Counted from the first letter of the stretch, positions 31,557-41,779 are shown. The stretch: DNA of 64,000 nucleotides from Flavobacterium sp. N2270 (GCF_025947225.1 NZ_CP110005.1:1860001-1924000); one strand, 5' to 3'. Program-made: numbers and translations. Notes: a model not told the origin generated them from the sequence alone.

Positions 31557-33185
31557 CTACATGTCTTCTTTAATACTTATATAAAACTTGTTGTCATAAA
31601 TTTGGTAGCTTTTAGATTTTTTCAGCTTTTTTAATTTTACTTCTTGCGGACTTGTTGTAGGAAATAAACGAATTGTTTTTTTATCATATTCAAAATCAAT
31701 TGGCATATTAAAGTCTTCATTTACATTGGTCCAATAATAAGTTAAATTATCTCCGTTAATTTTATATGTTAATTCTGGAATTTTTGTTGTTTTTAAATAC
31801 TGATTAAAAACGGGTTTAAGGTTCATTCCTGTTTCTTCATTAAAAAAAGCAATAACCATATCGGTATCGATAATTTGCTTTTTAAAAGTTTCAGAATACT
31901 TTAAAATTATTTTCCACCATTTTTCATCATCGTTTACAACATGACGCAATGTATTTAGTAAAAGAGAACCTTTGTAATACATATCGCCACTTCCTTCATT
32001 ATTAACACCAAATTGACCAATAATTGGTCGGTCATTTGCTACGTTTTTGGCTTGACCATTAATATATTTCATTGCAGGTTCGTACCCTTTCATACATTCA
32101 ATAAAAACAGTTTCACTATAAGTTGTAAATCCTTCATGAATCCACATATCGGCAATATCTTTACTTGTAATACTATTTCCAAACCATTCGTGACCCGTTT
32201 CATGAATCGTTATATAATCGAAGAACATTCCAACTCCAGTTCCTGATAAATCGAAGCCCATATAACCTTTCTTATATTTATTACCATAGGCAACTGCACT
32301 TTGGTGTTCCATACCTAAATAAGGTGTTTCTACAAGCTTATAACCATCTTCCCAAAATGGATATTTTCCAAATTTTGTTTGAAAGCAATTCATCATTGGT
32401 TTTACATCTTCCTCAAAATGTTTACGTGCTTTTTCCTCATTTTCACGAAGCACATAATAATCTAAATCTAAATCGTCTAGTTTGTCATGAATATGTACAT
32501 AATCAGCAATATTTACAGTAATTGTATAGTTGTTAATTGGATTAATAACCTCCCAATCCCAACGTGTAAAACCGTTTCCTAAATCTTCTGAACCTTTAAA
32601 TCTTCCGTTAGAAACATTCATTAAGCCGTTTGGTACAGCAACTCTTACTGAAGCACCATTATTTGGTTCGTCTGTTTGAGAATCTTTAACAGGAAACCAC
32701 AAACTAGCACCAGTTCCTTGAACCGCAACTGCAATATGATGGTTTTTATTACTGTCTTTTTTAAATACAAATCCGCCATCCCAAGGTGCATTTTTAGCCA
32801 CTTTTGGTTTACCAGAATAATAAAAACGCACTTTTTCAGAAGTATTTTGCTTTAATTCATTTGGAAAACTGATAAATACAGCATCAAAGTCTCTTTTATA
32901 AGTAAGTTTTTGCTTGTTCCAAATAATAGAATCTATTTTCATATTGTCAAATAAATCCAATTGAATTTTTGAAGTATTTTCTACAACTTTGAAACTAATA
33001 TCGTTATAACCAACAATAGTTCTTTCTTCTGGGTTTATTTTGATATTTAAATCGTAGCGAAGTACGTCAAAGCAAGTACGCTCAAAACGCATTCCACCTT
33101 GAAGAGAATCTCTACGTGTGAATTTTTGTGCTGTAATTTCGACGATACCCAAAAAAAGGAATCCGATAATAAGTAGTTTTTTCAT
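31557..33185 (-). CDS. M1-family metallopeptidase, secreted
   Basis: The 542-residue protein starts with a signal peptide (IIGFLFLGIVEITAQ). The zinc site is HETGH (328-332) with the third ligand E351 in WIHEG, and the substrate-exopeptidase loop reads GMEHQ (about 291-295) in place of GAMEN. It lacks the long C-terminal domain of classical aminopeptidase N, as many periplasmic or secreted Bacteroidota M1 enzymes do. It probably trims peptides in the periplasm or outside the cell. It is the intact counterpart of the decayed M1-like region in the 940-residue protein at 11.5-14.3 kb. Confidence 0.92.
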   Translation of the reverse strand: MKKLLIIGFLFLGIVEITAQKFTRRDSLQGGMRFERTCFDVLRYDLNIKINPEERTIVGYNDISFKVVENTSKIQLDLFDNMKIDSIIWNKQKLTYKRDFDAVFISFPNELKQNTSEKVRFYYSGKPKVAKNAPWDGGFVFKKDSNKNHHIAVAVQGTGASLWFPVKDSQTDEPNNGASVRVAVPNGLMNVSNGRFKGSEDLGNGFTRWDWEVINPINNYTITVNIADYVHIHDKLDDLDLDYYVLRENEEKARKHFEEDVKPMMNCFQTKFGKYPFWEDGYKLVETPYLGMEHQSAVAYGNKYKKGYMGFDLSGTGVGMFFDYITIHETGHEWFGNSITSKDIADMWIHEGFTTYSETVFIECMKGYEPAMKYINGQAKNVANDRPIIGQFGVNNEGSGDMYYKGSLLLNTLRHVVNDDEKWWKIILKYSETFKKQIIDTDMVIAFFNEETGMNLKPVFNQYLKTTKIPELTYKINGDNLTYYWTNVNEDFNMPIDFEYDKKTIRLFPTTSPQEVKLKKLKKSKSYQIYDNKFYISIKEDM

Positions 33186-33251
33186 TTTTATATTTTCTAA
33201 AGTAAATATAAGTAGTTGATTTATATGTTTTGTTACTATTTCGTTAAAAAA

Positions 33252-34889
33252 CTAAAATTCAGCTTTTTTTAAAATAGTAATTCTTTCTTTATTTATAGGA
33301 TGTTCAAACGTAATTTCTTCAGCATGAAGATGTAATCTATCTGCTTTAGTTCCGTACAAATCATCACCAATTATTGGACAATTTAAGCCTAATTTATGTG
33401 AAGCATGTACTCGTAATTGATGCGTTCTGCCGGTAATAGGAAAGAAGTGAATGCGTGTTTTGTTGTTTTCTCTACTAATTACTTCAAATTTTGTTCTTGC
33501 CGATTTTCCGTGTTCGTAACAAACCAATTGATTAGGACGATTGTCTAAATCTACTCGTAAAGGTAAATCAATAAAACCTTCATTTTGAAGAACAATTCCA
33601 TCTAAAATTGCCACATATCTTTTTTGAACGGTTCGTTTTATAAACTGACTTTGTAGGTTTTTATACACTTCTTCCGATTTTGCAATGAGCATTAATCCTG
33701 AAGTAGACATGTCTAATCGGTGAACAATTAACGGTCCGGTTGCATTAGGATATAGTTCTTTAACTCTTTGGTAAACTGAATCTTTTACATTTTTCCCAGG
33801 AACAGATAAAAATTCATGTGGTTTATGAATTACTGCTAAATAATTATCTTCAAATACAATTTCTATATTTTGATGCTCTGCAGTATTATTTAAAAACGGA
33901 TTTTCATCCATTTCAATATCCAAGAGCATGTGTTTCAAAATTGGTTCACATTTGCCAGTACAAGCAGGGTAAAATTGTTTATGTTTTCTAATTTCTGATT
34001 TTGGAGATTCTCCCCACCAAAATTCAGCCATTGCAACTGGTTTTAAATTATTTTGAAACGCATAATGCAATAATTTAGGAGCAGCGCATTCTCCTGCACC
34101 AGCTGGCGGATTGTTCTCGAATATTTCACCTAAACTTTTTGAGTTTTTATATTGATTCAAAAAAGCATAATTATCAAATAATTGTTGTTGTAATTGAGCA
34201 GATTTGATTCTTCTAGTTTCTTTTTTAGCATTTATTTCATTGGTAAATAAGTTTACTTCTTTCTCAGCATCAGCAATTTTGTATTCCCAATATTTTGTCA
34301 TTTTTTTAAACAGAATCTTTTCTAACTGGCTTTCTTTATTGAGTTCTTCAATATTACAATTCGGATTTGTTCGTTTTTCTGTTCGAAGTTCCTTTTGCAA
34401 TTTCATCACCTTTTTTTGACGATTTAAGTCAATTTCAGCTTCGTTTTGAATGTTTTTTAGTGTTTCAAGTGCTTCTAAATATTTTAAATCTTGTTCTAAA
34501 ACCTCAATTTCTTTGGTAATTTGATTTAATTTATTTTCCCCAATTTTATAAAATCCGTTTTCATCCAACATGTCATAAACTGTTGGAACAAATTTTTTAT
34601 GATGATTGGAATCTGCTAATTTTCCAGAAAACGCAGCTAAATAACCTAATTCTCCTTTTGAATTTTCGCACACTAAAACACCAAACATTTTTCCAATTAC
34701 TAATCCTTTTTGAGTTTCATCTAACCCGAAATTATGTTCAAAATCGGTTTGATTTTCAAGGTAATTTTGCAATTCTTGAGAAGCAATTTTACTCAATTCA
34801 TTGGGTTCGTAATAGAATGGAAATGTAAATTTTTCTGGTAAATTAATACCTGAAATATTGGTTTTAAAATGTTGAAAAAAATCATTCAT
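33252..34889 (-). CDS. RluA-family pseudouridine synthase with extra N-terminal domain
   Basis: The start is taken at 34889 (MNDFFQHFK) because the frame's earlier ATG at 34913 lies inside the terminator of the gene before it. The 545-residue product has an N-terminal region of about 330 residues, partly a coiled coil (Glu/Lys-rich, about 100-225), containing GAGECAAPKLLHYAF and a YPACTGKCEP cluster that may bind zinc. The C-terminal RluA domain (about 335-545) carries the catalytic Asp in HRLDMSTSG, GRTHQLRVH and DDLYG. It modifies uridine in an rRNA or tRNA; the target cannot be told. The large N-terminal part is absent from the enterobacterial RluA enzymes. Confidence 0.88.
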   Translation of the reverse strand: MNDFFQHFKTNISGINLPEKFTFPFYYEPNELSKIASQELQNYLENQTDFEHNFGLDETQKGLVIGKMFGVLVCENSKGELGYLAAFSGKLADSNHHKKFVPTVYDMLDENGFYKIGENKLNQITKEIEVLEQDLKYLEALETLKNIQNEAEIDLNRQKKVMKLQKELRTEKRTNPNCNIEELNKESQLEKILFKKMTKYWEYKIADAEKEVNLFTNEINAKKETRRIKSAQLQQQLFDNYAFLNQYKNSKSLGEIFENNPPAGAGECAAPKLLHYAFQNNLKPVAMAEFWWGESPKSEIRKHKQFYPACTGKCEPILKHMLLDIEMDENPFLNNTAEHQNIEIVFEDNYLAVIHKPHEFLSVPGKNVKDSVYQRVKELYPNATGPLIVHRLDMSTSGLMLIAKSEEVYKNLQSQFIKRTVQKRYVAILDGIVLQNEGFIDLPLRVDLDNRPNQLVCYEHGKSARTKFEVISRENNKTRIHFFPITGRTHQLRVHASHKLGLNCPIIGDDLYGTKADRLHLHAEEITFEHPINKERITILKKAEF

Positions 34890-34902
34890 GGAATTATAAA
34901 TA

Positions 34903-34936
34903 AAATAAGCCATTCTAATAGAACAGCTTATTTATC
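34903..34936 (-). terminator. Terminator of the Cys-rich lipoprotein gene
   Basis: On the minus strand AAATAAGC and GCTTATTT pair around a 15-base loop and run into TTATT. It lies between the lipoprotein stop and the RluA gene start. Confidence 0.6.
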
Positions 34937-34957
34937 TTTTATAAAATACTATTTAAT

Positions 34958-35302
34958 TTATTCTGTTTTTTCAGTTGTTTCTGATTTTTTATCTGAGCAA
35001 CATGCTTTTTTAGCTTCTTTTTTGCAATCTGCTCCACATGATTTCGCCTCTTTATCTGTACAATTTTCTTTTTTGCAATCTCCTTTGCAAGATTTAGTAT
35101 CAGCAGAACATGCTTTTTTATTTTCTCCAGAGCACTCTTTAGCCTCTTTACCTTTTTCAGCACAACATGCTTTTTTACTTTCAGTTGAATCTTTAACAAT
35201 TTCTGTTGCAACTTCTTCAGATGGAGTAGATTTTGCATCATTACATGAAATTGTAAAAATGCTAAATAATACAATTGCTAAAATTCCTTTTAATAGTTTC
35301 AT
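34958..35302 (-). CDS. Cysteine-rich lipoprotein, possible metal binder
   Basis: The 114-residue protein has a lipoprotein signal (LAIVLFSIFTISC). The mature 95 residues are almost only Lys, Glu, Asp, Ser, Ala and Cys, with repeated pairs: ACC, CSGENKKAC, CKGDC, CTDK, CGADC, ACC. About a dozen cysteines in charged repeats suggest metal binding or sequestration at the outer membrane, but no family is recognised. A second reading frame over the same bases (34939-35274) is only a low-complexity shadow. It is placed with its own terminator upstream of the RluA gene. Confidence 0.75.
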   Translation of the reverse strand: MKLLKGILAIVLFSIFTISCNDAKSTPSEEVATEIVKDSTESKKACCAEKGKEAKECSGENKKACSADTKSCKGDCKKENCTDKEAKSCGADCKKEAKKACCSDKKSETTEKTE

Positions 35303-35344
35303 AATTTGATATTTTAAGATTTAAAAATTTTGTTTTTTATTATT

Positions 35345-36988
35345 TTAAACTTGAATAACCCCAAGATTAAAAGGCTTTTCAATAGGAGCGTGGTTGGCCG
35401 CTTCAATTCCCATTGAAAGCCAAGTCCTTGTTTCTAACGGATCAATAATTCCATCCGTCCATAAACGCGAAGCTGCATAATAAGGTGAAACTTGTTCATC
35501 ATAACGAGCTTTAATTTTGTCAAATAATTCTTTTTCAACTTGCTCATCAACTACTTTTCCTTGTTTTTTTAAGGTTGCAGCCTCAATTTGAACCAGTACT
35601 TTAGCCGCTGAGTTTCCACTCATAACTGCTAATTCTGCACTTGGCCAAGCAAATATTAATCTTGGATCGTATGCTTTTCCGCACATTGCATAGTTTCCTG
35701 CTCCGTATGAATTTCCAATAATTACTGTGAATTTTGGTACAACAGAATTAGAAACAGCATTTACCATTTTAGCACCATCTTTTATGATTCCGCCATGTTC
35801 TGATTTACTACCTACCATAAAACCAGTTACATCTTGTAAAAAGACCAAGGGAATTTTCTTTTGGTTACAATTGGCAATAAAACGAGTCGCTTTATCAGCA
35901 GAATCAGAATAAATAACACCACCAAATTGCATTTCGCTTGGTTTTGTTTTTGCAGCCGTTGTTTTTACGATTTTTCTTTGATTAGCTACAATTCCAACCG
36001 CCCAACCGTCTATACGAGCGTAACCCGTAATAATTGTTTGTCCGTAACCCGCTTTATATTCTTCAAATTCAGAATTGTCAACCATTCGATGAATGATTTC
36101 CATCATGTCATATTGTTCATTACGCGCTTTTGGAAGAATTCCGTAAATTTCTTTTGGATCTAATTTTGGTTTCACCGCTTTCACTCGATTATAACCTGCT
36201 TTATCGAAATCACCAATTTTACCTACAACACTTTTAATTCGGTCTAAAGCTGCTGCATCGTCTTTCGCCTTAAAGTCGGTAACTCCAGAAATTTCGCAAT
36301 GCGTAGTTGCTCCACCAAGAGTTTCATTATCTATACTTTCACCAATGGCAGCTTTAACTAAATAACTTCCGGCAAGGAAAATACTTCCAGTTTTATCAAC
36401 AATCATTGCTTCATCACTCATGATAGGTAAATAAGCACCACCAGCAACACAACTACCCATTACAGCAGCAATTTGGGTAATTCCCATACTACTCATTACA
36501 GCGTTATTTCTAAAAATACGTCCGAAATGTTCTTTATCTGGAAAAATTTCATCTTGTAATGGTAAATAAACACCTGCAGAATCTACCAAATAAATGATTG
36601 GTAATCTATTTTCAATAGCAATTTCTTGCGCTCTTAAATTTTTTTTTCCTGTAATTGGAAACCAAGCACCCGCTTTAACAGTTGCATCATTAGCAACTAC
36701 AATGCATTGTTTTCCAGAAACATATCCAATTTTAACAACAACACCTCCTGACGGACAACCACCATGTTCTTTATACATTCCTTCTCCAACAAATGCACCA
36801 ATTTCTATACTTTTAGATTTTTCATCTAATAAATAATCGATACGTTCACGAGCCGTCATTTTACCTTCTGCATGTAATTTATCGATACGTTTTTGTCCGC
36901 CACCCAATTTTACTTGAGCAAAACGACGTTTTAAATCGGAAACTAATAATTTATTATAATCTTCGTTTTTATTAAATTCTAAGTCCAT
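35345..36988 (-). CDS. Acyl-CoA carboxylase beta (carboxyltransferase) subunit, MCC-like
   Basis: The 547-residue protein carries the two crotonase-fold carboxyltransferase halves. GSCVAGGAYLPIMSDEA and NSYGAGNYAMCGKAYDPR are the signatures of methylcrotonyl-CoA carboxylase beta chains rather than of propionyl-CoA carboxylase. It would transfer CO2 from biotin to methylcrotonyl-CoA in leucine breakdown, together with a biotin-carrying alpha subunit that is not in this window. The 300-kb-class operon partners are not visible. It fits with the fused E1 of branched-chain oxoacid breakdown. It is a single gene, with no biotin carboxylase gene on either side. Confidence 0.85.
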   Translation of the reverse strand: MDLEFNKNEDYNKLLVSDLKRRFAQVKLGGGQKRIDKLHAEGKMTARERIDYLLDEKSKSIEIGAFVGEGMYKEHGGCPSGGVVVKIGYVSGKQCIVVANDATVKAGAWFPITGKKNLRAQEIAIENRLPIIYLVDSAGVYLPLQDEIFPDKEHFGRIFRNNAVMSSMGITQIAAVMGSCVAGGAYLPIMSDEAMIVDKTGSIFLAGSYLVKAAIGESIDNETLGGATTHCEISGVTDFKAKDDAAALDRIKSVVGKIGDFDKAGYNRVKAVKPKLDPKEIYGILPKARNEQYDMMEIIHRMVDNSEFEEYKAGYGQTIITGYARIDGWAVGIVANQRKIVKTTAAKTKPSEMQFGGVIYSDSADKATRFIANCNQKKIPLVFLQDVTGFMVGSKSEHGGIIKDGAKMVNAVSNSVVPKFTVIIGNSYGAGNYAMCGKAYDPRLIFAWPSAELAVMSGNSAAKVLVQIEAATLKKQGKVVDEQVEKELFDKIKARYDEQVSPYYAASRLWTDGIIDPLETRTWLSMGIEAANHAPIEKPFNLGVIQV

Positions 36989-37055
36989 ATGTTGTTTGTG
37001 TCATTAATTTTGTTCGCTAAAATACAATATTCAATTGCAATATTCAAGTTGAAGT

Positions 37056-38154
37056 TTATTCTTCTTCTCGTTGTCCCATGAGCATTAAATATGCTTTTAA
37101 AAATTGATCGATTTCTCCATTCATGACTCCATCAACATCACTTGTTTCATAGCCTGAACGAACATCTTTGATTAATTTATAAGGATGCATTACATAATTA
37201 CGAATTTGAGAACCCCATTCAATTTTCATTTTTCCTGCTTCAATATCTGCTCTTTGAGCTAATTGTTTTTTTAATTCAATTTCATACAATTGCGATTTTA
37301 GCATTTGCATAGCTCTGTTACGATTATCGTGTTGTGAACGGGTTTCAGAGCATTGAATTTGAATTCCAGTTGGTTTGTGAACTAATTGCACTTTGGTTTC
37401 CACCTTATTTACATTTTGCCCACCAGCACCACTTGATCGTGCAGTTGTTATTTCAATATCGGCAGGATTAATTTCAATTTCAATAGTATCATCAACCAAA
37501 GGATAAACATAAACTGAAGCAAATGAAGTATGACGTTTAGCATTACTGTCAAAAGGGGAAATTCTTACCAATCGATGCACACCGTTTTCGCCTTTTAGGT
37601 ATCCAAAAGCAAAATCGCCTTCTATTTCTAAAGTAACGGTTTTAATTCCGGCAACATCACCTTCTTGGTAATTCAATTCTTTGATTTTGTAACCTTGTTT
37701 TTCAGCCCACATTAAATACATGCGCATTAGCATTGAAGCCCAATCACAACTTTCTGTTCCGCCAGCACCAGCAGTAATTTGAAGTACAGCACTTAAACTG
37801 TCTCCTTCATCAGAAAGCATGTTACGAAACTCAATATCTTCAATATGTAAAGTAGTTTTATTGAATAACTCTTCAACTTCTTCTTCACTAATTTCACCTT
37901 CTTTTAGAAAGTCCATCATTATTTGAAGTTCTTCAACATATTCATTAGCTTTATTGAAATCTTCGACCCATTTTTTCTTTGATCGTAAATTCCTAATAAT
38001 TATTTCTGCCTCTTTTGCATTATCCCAAAAGTCAGGTGCAAACGTTTTTTCTTCTTCGTTTGATATTTCTATAAGTTTTTTATCGATGTCAAAGATACCT
38101 CCTTAACGCACCAAGGCGCTCTATAATATCCTTTACTTGTTCTGTAGTAATCAT
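37056..38154 (-). CDS. prfB: Peptide chain release factor 2, programmed +1 frameshift
   Basis: The gene is read in two frames: codons 38154-38092 ([21 protein letters not shown]), then an in-frame TGA at 38091-38089, then +1 shift to GAC at 38090 and the rest to 37056, 365 residues in all. The shift site CTT TGA C with an AGGAGG six or so bases upstream is the classical prfB autoregulatory site: low RF2 allows the shift. Downstream are the stop-recognition tripeptide SPF and the catalytic GGQ in [13 protein letters not shown]2 reads TGA and TAA. The start region overlaps the divergent promoter of the threonine aldolase gene. Confidence 0.96.
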
Positions 38155-38164
38155 ATTATTTTTG
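38137..38164 (+). promoter_or_regulatory. Putative promoter of ltaE
   Basis: TTG (38137-38139) and TATTTTTG (38157-38164) are 17 bases apart, overlapping the 5' end of the divergent prfB gene. The ATG is 40 bases downstream. Confidence 0.55.
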
Positions 38165-38203
38165 TAGTTTTACACCACAAAAATAGACATTCCTTTTAAT
38201 ATT

Positions 38204-39229
38204 ATGGAAATTAATTTAATAAGTGATACGGTTACAAAGCCAACTCCAGAAATGCTTACTACAATGTTTAATGCAAAAGTAGGAGATGATGTATTTAAGC
38301 AAGATCCAACTGTAAATGAACTTGAAGCAAAAGTTGCTGAAATGTTTGGTATGGAAGCAGCACTTTTTTTCCCTTCGGGAACCATGGCAAATCAAACAGC
38401 AATTAGAGTTCATACACGACCTGGAGATGAAGTAATTTGTGATAAATGGTCGCATATATTTTTATATGAAGGTGGAGGAGTAGCCGCAAATAGTGGCGTT
38501 TCTTGCCATTTAGTTGATGGAGATAGAGGGATGATTACGCCCGAATTAGTAAAAAGTGTAATTAGCGATCCTGGTTTTTATCATGCTCCTTTAACAAAAA
38601 TGGTAAGTATAGAAAATACTACTAATAAAGGTGGAGGTGCTTGTTATGAAATGGAGAATTTAAAAGCAATTAAAGAAGTTTGTATTCAAAATAACTTAAT
38701 TTATCATTTAGATGGAGCTCGATTATGGAATGCTTTAGTAGCTAAAAATCAAGATCCAAAAGAATACGGACAAATTTTTGATACTATTTCGGTTTGTTTG
38801 TCAAAAGGACTAGGAGCACCAGTTGGTTCGGTATTAATTGGTACAAAAGCACATATAAATAGAGCAATTAGAGTTAGAAAACTTTTTGGAGGAAATATGC
38901 GTCAAGCTGGATATTTGGCTGCAGCCGGAATTTATGCACTTGACAATAATATTCAACGACTTGAACAAGACCATAGAAAAGCAAAAGAACTTGGAGACTT
39001 GTTAAAAACTTTATCATGGGTTGATAAAGTAGAAGATGTTGAAACGAATATTTTGATTTTTCAGTTAAAAAAAAATGTTGACGAATCTAAATTCATGGAA
39101 TTATTAAAGCAAAAAAATATTTTAATAAGTTCAATGGGGCAAGGTAAATTAAGGATGGTAACTCATTTAGATTATAAAGAAGTGATGCATACTTATGTTC
39201 TAGAGGCTCTGTCTAAAATTGAAATATAA
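38204..39229 (+). CDS. ltaE: Threonine aldolase (low-specificity, PLP-dependent)
   Basis: The 341-residue protein cleaves threonine or allo-threonine to glycine and acetaldehyde. It shows LISDTVTKPTPEML, VGDDVFKQDPTVNELE, FFPSGTMANQ, the HLDGARLWNA block and the PLP lysine K201 in SVCLSKGLGAPVGS. The N-terminus and length match the LtaE family. It is a single gene, divergent from prfB and convergent with the YbaB gene, with a shared terminator. Confidence 0.92.
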   Translation: MEINLISDTVTKPTPEMLTTMFNAKVGDDVFKQDPTVNELEAKVAEMFGMEAALFFPSGTMANQTAIRVHTRPGDEVICDKWSHIFLYEGGGVAANSGVSCHLVDGDRGMITPELVKSVISDPGFYHAPLTKMVSIENTTNKGGGACYEMENLKAIKEVCIQNNLIYHLDGARLWNALVAKNQDPKEYGQIFDTISVCLSKGLGAPVGSVLIGTKAHINRAIRVRKLFGGNMRQAGYLAAAGIYALDNNIQRLEQDHRKAKELGDLLKTLSWVDKVEDVETNILIFQLKKNVDESKFMELLKQKNILISSMGQGKLRMVTHLDYKEVMHTYVLEALSKIEI

Positions 39230-39258
39230 AAAAAGCAACTCATAGAGTTGCTTTTTTT
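39229..39258. terminator. Bidirectional terminator between ltaE and ybaB
   Basis: AAAAAAGCAACTC ATA GAGTTGCTTTTTTT: an 11-bp stem with a three-base loop. It touches the stop codon on both sides. Confidence 0.92.
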
Positions 39259-39580
39259 ATTTAAACATATCCATTCCAGGAATATTCGGCATACCTTCTT
39301 TGGCAACAGCCGCTAGTTCTGTCTCATTTACATTAGTCGCTTTTTCAATTGCTTTATTTAAGATGTTAATTAAATAGTCTTCCAACATTTCTTTATCCTC
39401 TAATAAACTATCATCAATTGAAATATTTGTGATTTTTCTATTCGCCGTTAAAGTTACTTCAATAAGATTATCGCTACTTTTTTCATCTATAAGTACCGAA
39501 TCTAAACGTTTTTTAGTTTCTTCCACTTTTTGTTGGGTTTCTTTAATTTTACCCATCATACCCATAATATCTCCAAACAT
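39257..39580 (-). CDS. YbaB/EbfC nucleoid-associated protein
   Basis: The 107-residue product (start [16 protein letters not shown]) matches YbaB/EbfC, a small dimeric DNA-binding protein that coats the nucleoid and often sits near recR and dnaX, which are absent here. An ATG at 39604 would add eight residues, but the family standard is MFGD. Conserved parts are the amphipathic first helix and the [19 protein letters not shown] beta-hairpin. The C-terminal tail [10 protein letters not shown] is typical of the Bacteroidota form. Confidence 0.9.
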   Translation of the reverse strand: MFGDIMGMMGKIKETQQKVEETKKRLDSVLIDEKSSDNLIEVTLTANRKITNISIDDSLLEDKEMLEDYLINILNKAIEKATNVNETELAAVAKEGMPNIPGMDMFK

Positions 39581-39646
39581 ATTTTGTTTAATTTTTTTAT
39601 TCATGCAAAAATATTAAATTAGCTTTTAAATACAAATGATAACTTC

Positions 39647-41779
39647 ATGAAAAAATATACCTATTTCGCATTAATTTCTCTTATTTTTGCAAGCTCTTGT
39701 AAAGAAAAAAAAGTAAAAATGAACGAAGAAATTAAAGCTCCAATTGCTCAAATAAAACCTCATAATTTAGAAAAACACGGAGAAGTTAGAGTTGACGACT
39801 ACTACTGGTTAAATGATAGAGAAAACAAAGAAGTAATTGATTATTTGAATAAAGAGAATGAGTATTATCAAAAAATGACGGCTCATACTAAACAATTTCA
39901 AGACGATTTGTTTAAAGAAATGAAAGCTCGTATTAAAGAAGATGATTCATCTGTGCCTTATTTTTATAATGGGTATTATTATATAACGAGATTCGAAACA
40001 GGGAAAGATTATCCTATTTATTCGAGAAAGAAAGGTTCTTTAGAAGCAAAAGAAGAAATTATGTTCGATTGTAATGAAATGGCAAAAGGACAATCGTATT
40101 TTAATTTAAGCGGAATAAATGTTAGTGAAGATAATAAGTATGCTGCTTTTGGTGTCGATTTAGTTTCAAGAAGACAATATACAATTCAAATAAAAAACCT
40201 TCAAACTGGTGAAATTTTATCTGAAAAAATTGAAAATACAACTGGAGGTTCAACTTGGGCGAGTGATAATAAAACATTGTTTTACACGCTAAAAGATGCA
40301 AAAACATTACGATCTGATAAAATATACAAACATAAATTAGGTGATTCAACTTCTAAAGATAAATTAATTTATCATGAAAAAGACGATACTTTTTACACCT
40401 TTGTTTATAAAGAAAAATCAAGAAAATATTTAGTAATTGGATCTACAAGTACCTTAACTTCAGAATATCAAATTCTTGAATCAAATAAACCAGACGGAGA
40501 ATTTAGGTATTTTCAAAAAAGAGTTAGAGGTTTAGAGTACTCAATTAGTCATTATAATGACAGTTTTTATGTAGTTACAAATAAAGATAAAGCAACTAAT
40601 TTTAAATTGATGAAAACGTCTGAAAAGACAACATCAATGGAAAATTGGGTTGAGTTAATTCCGCACAGAAAAGATGTATTATTAGAAGGGATAGATATTT
40701 TTAAAAAATTCTTAGTGGTTGAAGAACGTTCAAACGGTTTAAATAAAATTCAAATTCGACCATGGGATAATTCAGAAACCTACTATTTACCTTTCGAAAG
40801 CGAAACTTATACAGCTTATACAACTTCGAATGTTGATTTTGATACAGATGTTCTTCGATATGGTTATCAATCTTTAGCGACACCTTCTTCTGTAATTGAT
40901 TTTAATATGGTCACTAAAGAAAAAACTGTTTTAAAAGAACAAGAGGTTTTAGGAGGTAAATTTGATAAAAGCAATTACAAAGAAGAAAGAATTTGGGCTA
41001 CAGCCGAAGATGGAACAAAAATTCCAATTTCAATGGTGTACAGAAAAGGTATGAAGAAAAACGGTTCAAATCCATTTTTACTTTATGCTTATGGCTCATA
41101 CGGATCAACAATTGACCCATATTTTTCAACAACAAGATTAAGTCTTTTAGATAGAGGTTTTATATTTGCGATTGCTCATGTAAGAGGAGGAGAGTATTTA
41201 GGAAGAGAATGGTATGAAAACGGAAAATTATTAAAAAAGAAAAATACATTTACTGATTTTATTGATTGTTCAAAATATGTAATTAGGAAAGAATATACTT
41301 CAAAAAATCATTTATATGCCGAAGGAGGATCTGCTGGAGGTTTATTAATGGGGGCAATAGTTAATATGGCACCAGAGTTATATAACGGAGTTATTGCGCA
41401 AGTTCCTTTTGTTGATGTTGTTACAACTATGTTGGACGATTCAATTCCATTAACAACAGGAGAATATGACGAATGGGGAAATCCTAATGATAAAGAATAT
41501 TATGATTATATGTTGTCTTATTCACCATATGATAATGTAAAAGCACAAGCTTATCCAAACATGTACGTTTCAACTGGTTTGCATGATTCTCAAGTACAAT
41601 ATTGGGAACCAGCAAAATGGGTTGCAAAACTTCGTGCAAAAAAAACAGATAAAAATTTATTGTTTTTAGATACGAACATGGAAGCTGGTCATGGTGGTGC
41701 TTCTGGAAGGTTTGAAGCACTTAAAGAAGTAGCTAAAGAATTTTCTTTTTTATTAGATTTAGAAAAAATTAAGAAATAG
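39647..41779 (+). CDS. S9-family prolyl oligopeptidase (oligopeptidase B-like), lipoprotein
   Basis: The 710-residue protein carries a lipoprotein signal (ALISLIFASSC). Residues about 30-420 form the beta-propeller lid, and the rest is the alpha/beta-hydrolase domain with catalytic Ser in GGSAGG, Asp in TGLHDSQVQ and His in EAGHGGASGR. This is the oligopeptidase B (PtrB) layout, cutting after basic residues in short peptides; substrate specificity here is not confirmed. The lipid anchor places it in the periplasm. It is a single gene, starting about 70 bases after the divergent YbaB gene. Confidence 0.92.
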   Translation: MKKYTYFALISLIFASSCKEKKVKMNEEIKAPIAQIKPHNLEKHGEVRVDDYYWLNDRENKEVIDYLNKENEYYQKMTAHTKQFQDDLFKEMKARIKEDDSSVPYFYNGYYYITRFETGKDYPIYSRKKGSLEAKEEIMFDCNEMAKGQSYFNLSGINVSEDNKYAAFGVDLVSRRQYTIQIKNLQTGEILSEKIENTTGGSTWASDNKTLFYTLKDAKTLRSDKIYKHKLGDSTSKDKLIYHEKDDTFYTFVYKEKSRKYLVIGSTSTLTSEYQILESNKPDGEFRYFQKRVRGLEYSISHYNDSFYVVTNKDKATNFKLMKTSEKTTSMENWVELIPHRKDVLLEGIDIFKKFLVVEERSNGLNKIQIRPWDNSETYYLPFESETYTAYTTSNVDFDTDVLRYGYQSLATPSSVIDFNMVTKEKTVLKEQEVLGGKFDKSNYKEERIWATAEDGTKIPISMVYRKGMKKNGSNPFLLYAYGSYGSTIDPYFSTTRLSLLDRGFIFAIAHVRGGEYLGREWYENGKLLKKKNTFTDFIDCSKYVIRKEYTSKNHLYAEGGSAGGLLMGAIVNMAPELYNGVIAQVPFVDVVTTMLDDSIPLTTGEYDEWGNPNDKEYYDYMLSYSPYDNVKAQAYPNMYVSTGLHDSQVQYWEPAKWVAKLRAKKTDKNLLFLDTNMEAGHGGASGRFEALKEVAKEFSFLLDLEKIKK

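Noticed and set aside
34939..35274. Alternative frame of 111 codons over the Cys-rich lipoprotein
   Set aside because: Lys-rich shadow of the lipoprotein frame, without a signal peptide; the lipoprotein frame has a clear lipobox.
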